In this document: piece by piece, positions 46,760-57,935 of the stretch
Position numbering within the stretch: position 1 is the first letter of the stretch
Layout: every line of letters starts with the position of its first letter
Source of the DNA: Chamaecrista fasciculata
Taxonomy: Eukaryota > Streptophyta > Magnoliopsida > Fabales > Fabaceae
Assembly: GCA_003254925.1 (NCBI GenBank)
Contig: QANZ01046111.1
Location: 113,646-177,645, forward strand
Reading direction: 5' to 3'
Length of the DNA stretch: 64,000 bases
Made by a program: the position numbers and the translations under genes
The notes under the pieces: model-generated
Database searches by the model: none
Told to the model about the DNA's origin: nothing
The model's input: only the letters and a program-made list of their open reading frames with translations

Positions 46760-46785
46760 TTTTTAAACAATAATAGTTTTTCTTA

Positions 46786-47123
46786 GGGTAAATTATACTT
46801 TGGTACCCTGTGGTTTGGTCATATTTCACTTTGGTACCATGTGGTATTCTCCGTTAACACTTTGATACTCTTTGGACCTATTTTGTAATTTGAACCATAA
46901 CAAATTTTGCAAAAATTACACTTTGACCCCCAAATTTTGCAAAAATTAGGGGTCAATATGTAATTTTTTCAAAATTTGTTATGGTTAAAATTACAAAATA
47001 GCTCCAAAGGGTACCGAAGTGTTAACGAAGAATACCACAAGGTACCAAAGTGTCACTTTTTAAATCACAGGGTAACTAAGTGAAATATGACCAAACCACA
47101 GAGTACCAAAATGTAATTTACCC
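46786..47123. mobile_element. MITE with perfect 9-bp target duplication (Mutator type)
   Basis: The inverted ends read gggtaaattatactttggta at the left and its near complement at the right. The whole 338 bases fold back, with 'ccaaaccaca' and 'tgtggtttgg' opposed. The flanking 9-bp repeat tttttctta is exact (46777-46785 and 47124-47132). Non-coding. An (AT)n tract of about 29 bases precedes it at 46725-46753. Confidence 0.88.
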
Positions 47124-47132
47124 TTTTTCTTA

Positions 47133-47473
47133 TATTTTTTTTTGTTACAAAACGAGGCAAAAAGCCAAGAACCAAAGAAACAAAACACAAGAAAAGAAAC
47201 TAAAAGCCACGAGGGACCAGAGTCCCTATAACATCGTCATACAAAATGATCCTTACTTTAGCAGGAGGAGCATCCCAGACTCTCCCATCAAACTCAAGAC
47301 TCAAGCCCAAATTCGCAATACAGTCGGCCACAAGGTTGCCTTCTCTCAGCGTGTGTTGAACAGTAACATGCCAATCTCTTCTCATCATTCTAGAAATCAG
47401 GTGCAACAACTTTGCTAGGATCCCCAGGGAATGAAATGTAATTTCTGTTTTCCACGTGCATGCTTTATATATA
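47133..47473 (-). pseudogene. Tail of a LINE: RNase H-like fragment
   Basis: The minus-strand frame reads ISRMMRRDWHVTVQHTLREGNLVADCIANLG. This is the end of the RNase H-like domain found at the C-terminus of plant LINE polyproteins (conserved H-REGN-ADCIANLG). The frame stops at 47200, and a short A-rich tail follows to about 47133. The upstream part is missing where the Helitron at 47474 begins, so the LINE was truncated at or before that insertion. Confidence 0.75.
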
Positions 47474-47653
47474 CTAGGGGCTTTGCGTGGCCTAACGGGC
47501 ACGCAAATATGTATGTAAAATAAATAAGGGACTAAATTGTTAACTTAGTAAATAAAGAGAGACTAAATAGTAAATTTTCTCTTATTTTTAATTTCATAGA
47601 CTATAGTTTTAAACTTGGACGATCAGAAAGGGGTGGAGCCATATAATATTAGA
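47474..47653 (-). mobile_element. Small non-autonomous Helitron, second copy (180 bp)
   Basis: Minus-strand copy of the element at 12728-12907 and exactly the same length. It starts TCTAATATTATATGG and ends in CTAG, with hairpin GCGTGCCC/GGCCACGC (one mismatched position) before the end. It is flanked by A and T with no target duplication. The mismatch in the hairpin and a few substitutions separate it from the first copy. Confidence 0.87.
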
Positions 47654-47807
47654 TATATATGTTTATAATTTTATGTTGTACATTTTTCCTTTGAGAATAG
47701 AAATGCACTGTTATCGTAATAATGAATTAGTATATAACGAATAGTACTAATTTTGAACAAAATCTTGCATTTTTTCCTAAAATTTAATGAGTTTTTATTT
47801 ATCTAGG

Positions 47808-48536
47808 TTTCTGAAAGAATTCATTTCTTTATTGAGGATCTACCAACATTCACAATGTTGCGGCATTTGGAACTAAATTCTCTTACTACTGATATGTTGA
47901 TGAAGATTCTTAGGAGATCACCTAATCTTACTACTCTTGAAGCAACAGAGGTAATTTCAAGAGTAACCTAATAAATTGGTCTCTGAAAAATTGTCGAACT
48001 AATAACTCAGTTACTGAAAATGTCTAAATGATCAAAACAGTATATTTATTAATCATTTTCATGAACTAATAAATAGTATATTGTTTTAAATTTTTAGAGA
48101 TTAAAGAATATATGTTTTGATCTTTTAATCTTTTGGAGACCGAGATATTAACTTGGTGATATTTCAGGACTGAATTGTTAGTTTATTTCAATTTCAATTC
48201 ATTCATTGGAATTAATCCTTCCGTTTGGTGTTGTCCTAATAATATTTTTAAAAACTATGGCAGATCACTATGCAGCAGGTATCAGAAGTAGAAGAGGTAT
48301 TAAGGGAGCCAAGAATTATGCCTAAGTGTATGATAAATACACTTGAAGTGATTAAAATTGCCCATTTTACAGCTCGTGAAGATGAATTTTGCTTGATTAA
48401 ATTCTTTATCAAGAATGCTTTGGTTTTGAAACACTTGTTTTTCGGATGGTTTCTCCCAAAGACAAGATGTGAAGGAGCAAGAGAAAAAATATTGTCTTTA
48501 GAAAAACCTTCCACATTAAAAATAGACTTCTTCTGA
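47808..48536 (+). pseudogene. Truncated F-box/LRR/FBD gene fragment
   Basis: Two exon-like pieces in frame: about 47808-47951 (reads SERIHFFIEDLPTFTMLRHLEL, a leucine-rich repeat, ending before a gtaatttc donor) and about 48264-48536 (reads MQQVSEVEEVLREP...ALVLKHLFFGW, an FBD-like end). No F-box or earlier repeats exist upstream, where transposon sequence begins. It is therefore the 3' part of an F-box/FBD gene, separated from its start. This gene type is expanded and decays often in plants. Confidence 0.65.
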
Positions 48537-49796
48537 ACATCACAATCTTTAATTGTGTCTTTTTAGATGTATTCTTTTTTGTAATGATCATGAATAGAAA
48601 CTTTTTTAATTGATTTCTTCAACGAAAGATGTAGTATTACTTTTTTTTGTTGATAAAAAATGTAGTATTACTTTTAATCATAATTTATGGTGTGCAAAAG
48701 ATAAAATAAACTTAAAGGGAGCTAAGTGGTAATTGTCAAAGTAAATTTGTGCATTATTCTTAATTTGGCTAAATCTCAAACAAGTATGATCATAAGGCAT
48801 GCTATATATATGTGTGTTTGTTTGAATATCAATTATCCTAAGATACATGGATGCACCTCAGTAGTTCGTTGTTGTATTAATACAAGATTATTGGTGAGTA
48901 ATACTATTTAATTTATTTAAGATATATATCCTTTATATTTTTGATAATTTTGTGAGGATCTTTATTGATTATTTATTTACGTAAATTATATATTTGAAGT
49001 CTACTAATTTATAGTTGTAACTTGTGAGACTTAATTTTTGGTTTATATAAATAAATTTCATATGAATAAACTACTTTGACCCTGTTGGTGTTTTGGTTGA
49101 CATAGCTATACTCAATTTATTATGATTTTCACATTATATATGAAAGGGATATATCGGAGATAGCATTCTTAATTAAGACATGCATGTTTTAACGTGAGTC
49201 AAAACAAAAAATACGGAATTCTGTTTGTGGCTACAATATCATGGAAATTTCTTCTCAAATTACTTCATGAAAAGTTACATCTTTCAGGTTGAGTTTTTTT
49301 TAGTTAACATTAGATCCACTTTGAGACTCAATTAAGTTTATAAACACATACAAATCTATTCTCTATACATAAAAAGCTGTCAGTAGAATCACCCTTTCTT
49401 TTGTTTGTTGAGTCATCAATATACAAAAACAAGATAGTGATTTAGCAGCATCAAAATCACTGCATCAACACCATCCCAGAAAGTTACAATTACATTTTTG
49501 AAAACAAGCTTTCCAAAAGAGAAGTAAATTGGTTGTGAATTGTGATTGCCATTAACAACAATTCGTGTGTGCCTCCTGTAAAACTCCTATACAAAGACAA
49601 TTTAGGATCCTCCTCTAAAGTGGGATTTTTTGTGCAATTTGTACTGAGAAAAAAAAAAGTGTATGGGACTCATGTTTTCTCTTTCTTCTAAAATGCACAA
49701 ACTCCACCAAATGTCACGCTTGAGAGGACCTAAATCCTCCTATACAAAACTGGCTTTAATTTGGTTAATGAATGAGAATGAATGTGATGATGATGA
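48537..49796. other. Intergenic interval, no supportable gene
   Basis: AT-rich. The last few hundred bases before 49797 are the expected 3' untranslated region of the phospholipase D gene. Small frames at 48726-48911 and 49663-49911 show no similarity I recognise. The latter overlaps the end of the phospholipase exon. Confidence 0.4.
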
Positions 49797-52700
49797 TCAA
49801 GTAGTTAGTGCATCAGGAAGAGAGTTGGGTGAGCCAAGAATTTTACCACCAACATCAGGAAAGTACTCAAAATCTGGAAGTGAACTAACTCTTCCATCTG
49901 CACTGACCTGAACTGGATACTGCATCAAGTGTCCCCACATAACCCTACCTTCCTCGGATACATATGCACCCCAGTTATGTTTGGCAATGTTGTTTATGTA
50001 TCTCACACATTTCACGCTCTCTGGTTCATCAAGAATCTCTTCAACACTTCCCAGATGTTCAGCCCACAGTGACATTCGGTAACCGTACACCTACATCATC
50101 CATCAACACAACCTCTGTTGGAATTGCAGGGAAGAAAATACAGAAAACCTATTGTCTTTTGTCCTGAATTTATCCCAGAACTAAGATTTAGTCTTTGAAT
50201 ATTGAAAAAGATACACTTTTTGGTTTTTAAGAGGGTGAGCCTTGGCGCAATGGTAAGGTTGCTGTCTGGTGAACAAGAGGACACGGGTTCAAATCTGAAA
50301 ACAGCCTCTCTGCAAAGCAGAGGTAAGGTTGCGTACATCTTGACCCTCCTCAGATCCCACCTAGTGGAAGTCTCGTGCACTGAGCCGCCCAAAAAAATAC
50401 ACTTTTTGGTTTTTAATTATTTTCTGCAAACGTTGACTATTTAGTTTTGAAATATTATCTGTGGGACTAAATAGTTCGTGTTTATAAAAAAAAATGGACC
50501 AAAAGTATATTTCTCATATTCAGAGATTGAATCTTAACTTTAAGACAAATTTAAGAATTAAAAAATAGGTTTGCTCAAGAAAATATTGATCCGCTCTCAT
50601 AAAATCACTTAGTTAACTACTTAGTCCTTGAGATAATGCTTTTTGTCTCAGTTTGCACACTTGCCAGTGTACTATTCTGGCAAACCAACCCCTAAGTAAA
50701 GCAGGAGAATTCTAACCTGACCATGAGGATTAGCCTTCTTTTTTGCCTTTGTATAATTTGGCTGATAAGCACCCATGGCGATTTCTGTGTCTCTTGAGCC
50801 ATCCAAGGATCTCTCGTTAATATTTGCAGATCCGATGATTACATATTCATCATCAACTATCATTCCTTTGGCATGAACATAAATCATAAAACGCCTGTAT
50901 TTTTTGACTGATGCCTGCTCAAGGAGATTAAAGGGGTAAAAGAACACAGATAATATCAGTAATAAAACTGGTGTGGTAGAAATATCAACCTTAAAATCAT
51001 ATGAACACAAGACTATCTTATTAGACAAGAACATCAATTGCAGCTTCCGTGTAATAATAAAATTTTCATTTCCATCTTGGATCAATTTTAGCCATTCCAG
51101 CCCAAAAAATGCCGAATTCCCCCAAAACTAAGGAAAGATTCTGTGTTTTCCAAATAAATGGCATTTTGCAAGAGATCTGCTTTTCATTCAGTAATGTGCA
51201 AAGTGAAACCTGTGCAAAATGACAATACCATTTGCTATTTTTCTAAAGGACAGATATTACTATTGAATCATGAGATAAATTTCTCCTTAACTAAAACTAC
51301 CAACATAGGGAAAATAAATTTGTGAATGCAAAAGCAACAGCTTTGACTTAACTGCTTGTGATTTGGTACAAAAATTCAAAGATCATAACAAATATTTTTT
51401 GTCAACAACAAATAAGAACAACTAAGCATACCAAAGCACGGTTTTCAGCTGACTGTAATGCTTGTGATGGACTTTGTGAAACTTCGGGTTCGCGCTTTCC
51501 AAGGCAATAAAAATTGAGATAATCTTGTGGATGATATTTATCAGAGAGACCTGCCTTTTGAAGGGCATCTGCAATAATCCTGTACATCATAGACATTGTC
51601 TGACCCTGTAGTCATTCAAATTTGAGATAAAAAAAGTTGCAGTAAGCACCTAAATTATGCATCATTCTTGGACTTGTTTTAGCTGTCTCCATAAAGATCA
51701 ATAGATCAGCTATTTCACCTGTGAGTTAATTTTCTCCAACCTCTTAAAGAGGGAAAAAATCCTCAATGGGCATGCCACCAAAAAAGCAGAAATTGAAACT
51801 TTGCACATACATTCTAGCTTTTTTCTACTTTGATTGAGTTCTGATTAATGTTAATCAAAGACATATTGTCTCCTTTATAATTTTCAAGGAAAAAACAGTG
51901 TTTCAAAAGTCAGTTTAGACTATAACCTAGACAGGTTTATGAATCACCTATTTATCAGTTTGATCCATTCAACCAACAATGGAACCAAATGATATCATAA
52001 ATATTTAAATGTAATTTACATAAAGCATATTATAATTTTTTATGTAGACAGAAACATTCTAACTCATTTATTCAATTTCTTTTTTCTTTGTTGTGATATT
52101 AGATAAACAGATTGCTAACCTGAAAGTTTTAGCAAGGGAACATACTAGAAAATAGTCTGACCTGCCAGAACAAGATTTCCTGCACAGCAGCACTAGAAGG
52201 AACCCCTTCTGGCCACATTGGGATAACTATATAAACAGAAAAACGTTCATTTGCACCGATTTTCTCGGCAATTTTCAAAGCCAACTCCATAGGAACCAAG
52301 TTATTTGCACCTGTTAAAGTAATACATATCCTCAAATAAATACATAAGATCAGGAGAGCATATAAGCACACTGTTCCTTTAAATATCTTTAGGAAAAAGT
52401 ATATTTGCAGAGATTGTATAACTAAATAAAAGAGAAAAAACAAAGAATACCAACTTTATCTTTTTGAATCATATTCATGGTTCTTACAATCTTACCTGAG
52501 GATGAAATTAAAGTACTAAATATAAGCGTATAGTGGAAAAATATAATTAGGTTTAAATGATAGCAGATCACACAATTCTCATTCCATATTACTCTACTCC
52601 TTTTTCACTCTACCTTGAAAGAATAGAACATTTCTAGAATCACATCACAACCTTCAATCCACAAATATAAAGAACTGCATCTAAAAAATCAAAAGTCAAC

Positions 52701-55700
52701 AAGAATACTTTACATAAATAGTTACAAGTTCTGACTACAAAATAACAAGGTAAAACAGAATCAATAAATCCATTTGATATATTGAACAATGCAAAAGCTA
52801 ACAGATGCATTATAAAGATATTCTTCACACACCTGCAGATTTATACGAAGGCCAGAAATATGATGATCCCAGAAAATACTGATTCTCTATATATATGAAG
52901 CGTTGAGCTGATCTTATTGCATTTACATAAGCAGCATGGATGCTTTTATCAACTTTCAAGTTTTTTCCACAGAAAAGATTCTGGAAAAAGTGAAGATTAG
53001 AATTGGAATACTAAGACTCGTCTGTTTCGAATTTCAAAGTCCAATGAAATCACAATGGCCAGCAAAGTTTTTTTTAAAAAAAAAAAAATCAAGTTCATTT
53101 TACAAAATTTGAGTTCTCAGAATGCAAGCAGGCATCATTTTCAACCTCATTCTCACCTGAGCCTTAGCTTCCTTAACATCCTTTGGAAAACCCTTGACAG
53201 ATCCTGAATCTATGGATCGAAACACCTGTAATTAATGCTTGTTTGTAATCTTGATAGGATTTTATAAAGAAGCATGACATAAAATATCAATTCTCTCAAC
53301 AAGCTTGATCCATACCTGCACATTCCAAGTCTCAGGATCATTTTCTTCAGTTACATGGACAGTCTTTTCACCACCAGCACCACTTAATGGTGTGGCAATC
53401 CACGATATTCGATCCAGTTTTAGCAAAGCATCATCATGCCAATTTGTAACCTTTTTCAGCCTCAAGTTCCGCCATTTTTTGGCTTTCTTCCATCTCTGCT
53501 CAAAATTGGTCAATATATCATATGCAGCAGGTCCCTCAACTTTGCAATGTAAGTCATGCCATGCTTCTCTTGGTCCAGCAGTATAATGTGTCTGTATCCC
53601 ACAGAATATAATTTCAACAGAGATTACTTTCACCCCTTCTTTCTTTGAATGAATAATGTGTAAGTAAATTAGACAAAATAGCAGACAAATGAATAGAAGA
53701 TAAACTTTGTTATCAATGACCAAAGATTATCTCATCGCATTTAATCAACTAAACCTCCTTATAATACAACATGAAGTTATACAACAAAAAGGTCATCACA
53801 AACTGCAAATGATCAAGATACTCTGGCCATGAAGTCACTACTACATGCATACTTTATTTCCTTTTGCTGTTACTTAGATAAAGACTTTTCAGCCATTCTC
53901 ATCATTTTCCAACCGCTATTGTAATTGCATAATAACCACTTACTGGAAGTATAGGATTATGGAAATCATCTTTAAAGACAGTATCAAGATCATCAAATAG
54001 CCGATGCTGCGGAGTGTCATATCTGCCATCACATAGATCCAGGCCACCAATATAAGCAGTTATTTTCCTATTATTCCCAGAACCTTGAGTGTCAAGAAGC
54101 ACACACTTCTGGTGATGTGTAAAAAGAGTTCCTACAACCTGTCCCAAATGGTCTAATCCAATTAGTACTATAGGTAACTGAAAAAGAAAAGGTATTCGAC
54201 TACATTTTTCTTATTTCAACTATTAAATAGTACAAACTCTTCCAGCAATGTAATATTGATGCAAGGATGCACTTTTGATCCCATAACTTTTGTTCAGGTC
54301 TCAATTTGGTCCTATAACTTCTTTTGTTGCACTTTTGGTCCCATATCTTTGGGTCAGGTTACAGAATTGGTCTCATATCTTTGCAAAAGTTTCCACATTA
54401 TGGGACTAATGGTGGAAATTTTTGCAAAGATATAGGACCAAATCTGTGACAAAAAAAAATATGAAACCAATTATGCACTTGACTAAAAGATATGGGACTA
54501 AAAGTGCAGCAAAAAAAGATACGGGACCAAATTGAGACCTGAGCAAAAGATGTAGGACCAAAAGTGCACTTTAGCCAAATATATCTATCCTACATAATTC
54601 AAAAGCAGGAATTACATACCTGTTGCTTGAAAATACTGAGCTTATTGCTAGCATAACGTGGAGCAAGAACACAATGAACAGTCGAGTGCTTAAAGAATTT
54701 TTTTGTTGCTTCATCATGGGTCTGCATGACACCTTCCTGCAATCAAGCAAATCAGTTATCACAATGCACGCCACCTTCTTATTATTAAGAGCTATATTGC
54801 GTTTTGAACAATAAAATCAAGAGATTTTAATACTTCAATACAATACCTTATGGGATAGCTTCAAACCAAAAGCAGACAACATAATATTCAACAACAGGAA
54901 GGCATATTCCTTGAATTGATTGAAATTTGATGTCATTTTCAATTTTGTTATTCTTTTAATAATTTCATCCTACATATTATCATAAATTTTCAAGGTCATC
55001 CTAATTGCTAATGTAATCCAAATTAATGACAAAGAATTCTTATTTGCCAATCACAAGGCTAGACTATCCAAAGAAACTACATTTGGTTGAAGTCATTTTC
55101 ATGTTTGCATCCACCAACTTCGAATAGGTTAGTTAATTTCATTAATAATTTGGATGACAATATCAAATAGGACAATATTGACAATCATTCTAAGTTTCTA
55201 ACTATAGGTATGCAAATAGGACAATATACATCATATTTTATGATCTTGTTGAAGAAATCAGAATTACTGTTTTTATAAAGAACTTGTCGTGTGATGTTTT
55301 GTCGTCCCAAAGCAGCACGACCACACGGACTCCTTCCTGTGATTTGTATTTCAACAATTCTCCAAGTGAGAGTTCTCCACCAGAAGGTAATGGTTTTGTT
55401 GGTTCTCTGACAAGCCTTATAGGGTGGTAAATAGACCATCCTATAATATATATGAGATGATGAGCCTCTAAAATTGCATGGCATATATCCTCCCAACATT
55501 TACCCTGTTGAAAAACTTTTCCACCCTCTAGTGGAATTTCAGGTAGCATACCATCTGGTACATGTGCATCTTGATAAAGTGTTACATTCCCGCCTTTTCG
55601 GAGAGGGAAATATGTACTAGGAACACCAGAATAATCTCGGACAATGTCTTGAACCGGCGTAAATTTCACTGAAATATGCAACTCAGGATAAGGTTTTAAG

Positions 55701-56182
55701 CAGTTTCCATGCTGACCAATAATGGGAAACCAATCATTAACAATGTTCCCTGACAAAATCTTCTGAACAGATATCTCCACCACTCCAATGAGTTCAGCAC
55801 CAAGGACATCATCATCTTTCACGAGAAACACGATTTTCTGAACCGGGTGAGCGACCGGAACAAGAAAATGCTCATCCCACAAAGGGTTCTCACAATTTGG
55901 AATCACTCTAGTTTGTGCTACAGTTGCCCCTGCAAGAGAGACAGAAACATAAGGATCACTAGTGATCATTTTATGCTTCCCAGAGTGTGTTTTGAGTCCT
56001 TTTACAAAGGGAGGTGTGCAATTATTTCCTGCAGTGAAACATTTTCTCACTGCTTCAGTAGATAGATCCAAATTTGGAAGAGATTTTGCTTCTACTATCT
56101 GTAGATCTAAGTTACCATGCAAGAAAACCAATTCCACTCCCTTGCTTGGAGACATGTGAGAATTCTCACCTTGACTATCCAT
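49797..56182 (-). CDS. PLDdelta: Phospholipase D delta
   Basis: Ten exons (56182-55268, 54736-54620, 54138-53944, 53591-53316, 53225-53157, 52980-52833, 52310-52162, 51605-51432, 50914-50717, 50090-49797) give 844 residues, and every phase closes. The N-terminal C2 domain ([41 protein letters not shown]) binds Ca2+ and membrane. The two catalytic HKD motifs are intact: HQKCVLLD with H353, K355 and D360, and HAKGMIVDD with H695, K697 and D702. The end [10 protein letters not shown]...DALTT is typical. The enzyme hydrolyses phosphatidylcholine or -ethanolamine to phosphatidic acid. The delta type is plasma-membrane and microtubule associated and acts in stress signalling in Arabidopsis. Exon 1 also contains the source-like segment for a fragment found in the next gene. 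A MITE sits in intron 2 and a SINE in intron 9. Confidence 0.95.
50231..50396 (+). mobile_element. Au-type SINE in PLD intron 9
   Basis: The head GTGAGCCTTGGCGCAATGG (A box), then GGGTTCAAATCTG (B box), 'gcagaggtaaggttgcgtac' and the end 'gagccgccc' match the Au SINE family as I know it. The perfect 20-bp direct repeat atacactttttggtttttaa flanks it (50211-50230 and 50397-50416). The perfect repeat suggests recent insertion. It lies antisense to the phospholipase gene. Confidence 0.93.
54262..54577. mobile_element. MITE in PLD intron 2, same family as 11711-12167
   Basis: The left end 'gcacttttgatcccataact' and right end 'aggaccaaaagtgcacttta' oppose each other, and the interior keeps the 'ggtcccat' phrases of the family. 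The left terminus is less well kept than the right, so the exact ends are uncertain. No clear target duplication was found. Confidence 0.65.
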
Positions 56183-57770
56183 TTCATCAACCTAAGCATT
56201 CAGAAAAGATGCAAGTTTCTACATTATAAATTTCCTCCCCTGGCAGCCAACACAAATAACTACGACAACAATCAAAGTCTTTTCTCACTGAGTAGGGTCG
56301 GCTATATGGATCAACTGACGCCAACGCGTTCTATTCTTGCAGCCAACACCAATTTTAAAAACGTTCTCATCGTGGGCAGTAATTCACCATGATGCATTCA
56401 GTGAAACCACTGAAAATCATGAACCTCTCAAAATTGTTCTAGCTAATTCATCGTCTTCCAGCTGAAACCGCAGTTAATGATCCAAAGTGATATTTCCCGC
56501 TGAAACCTAATCAGATGTATGAAAAAAGAAAAACAAAACAGAACAATTATATCATTCTCGGTTTACTCAAGCTTATATAATGAGTCTTGAAGGAATTAAA
56601 ATCTGGGCATGTATCAGAATGAAGGCTCAGTTCGTAGTTGAGCTGCTTTTTGCCTTAAGGAACAAACATATCAGAAAAGAAATTGGAAATCGAATCATGA
56701 CTAGCATTTAATAAAATATCATATCCATCATGTTAATAGTTTACGTCATCTTGACAATATCCAAGACCTAAACCATTAATCCAAACGTACAATGCATATG
56801 AAATACCTAATGGCTATTGCATGATATTATTTCAATGTAACCACATTTTGTCAAACTTTTAAACCGTTAACCGTAATGTAATAATGTACTTTTGCTTGGA
56901 AAATTAACGTGATTGAAAAGAAAATCATGCTCAGTTACTTGTTAATCCTCAGAGTCAATTCAAAAGCAAACGATATGGGAAATTAGACAAAATAGCCACA
57001 CAAATTAGTTAAATCCAATTGACATTGGGAAAAAAGTTTCCGATATAACATGTTCCCCAAATAACAGCAGACATGATAATTAGTTAATTACCTGGAGAAC
57101 AAACGCTAAGACGAAGCCAAATATCAGAATGGAACAAAGGTAAAAGAAATTTTTTTTCAAAGAAAAAAAAAAAAGAATAATTACATAATTTACATTATTA
57201 AAGTATCGCCTGAAACCACAAGAAGCCATTGAAGAGTCTTCCTGAGCCGACAATGGTGGAAAAGCCATCTCCCTCTCCTACTTTGCACATATTTCCCTCA
57301 AAAAAACGTCACATTACATTGCCGAAAATATGATTTTAGAATTAATTTATTTTCATTTTAAAATTATTTTTATTTATTTTGATCCAAAAACTTATATTTA
57401 TCCTACCATTAATCCAAAATATGATTTTTTAACAAAGAGATTATAGACGAGTTTAAATCATTATTGTATATTTGTATTTGCACACACAAACATTGAAGTG
57501 TCTATGATTGACTTCATTTTTAAACACTATTGGCAAGTAGCTTTCTTCATTTATGCTTTCTTTTAACATATATAAACAATAATATTCTTTGTTTAATCAA
57601 AACGGAAAAAAAAAAAATGGGCTATCCTCTTAAAAGTAAAAACAAAAAATCTATTTGATATTGGATTTAGAGAAATAGTAGACTTGAGCCATTATTCCAC
57701 AAGATAGTATAGATGAAAAGATAAGCATAACTAGGTTATAATATTGCACTAGCTCAAGACCCACTGGCCA
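56183..57770. promoter_or_regulatory. PLDdelta upstream region and MORF8 downstream flank
   Basis: The phospholipase promoter and probable leader lie here. A candidate leader intron cannot be fixed. The stretch 57330-57430 resembles the old repeat at 1-250. The frame at 57080-57268 has no recognised similarity. Confidence 0.4.
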
Positions 57771-57935
57771 TTGCAGACAAGTCTGTCTCAAAAGGTAAGA
57801 AAGGAAATAACAATGAGCTTTACAATACAAAAAACAAGCCCGTTATACAAAGTAATATCAAGGATATGCAATAGGAAAACACTTAAAAACTTCTATCCAA
57901 GCCACGTGCATCTCTACTACCTGCTCCTACAATAT

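Noticed and set aside
46385..46773. Frames across the second N run
   Set aside because: They cross the gap and adjacent poly(A), with no recognisable protein.
50096..50444. Frames on both strands around the Au-type SINE
   Set aside because: Their repeated KKIHFLVF peptide comes from the 20-bp target duplication, which proves the insertion and not a gene.
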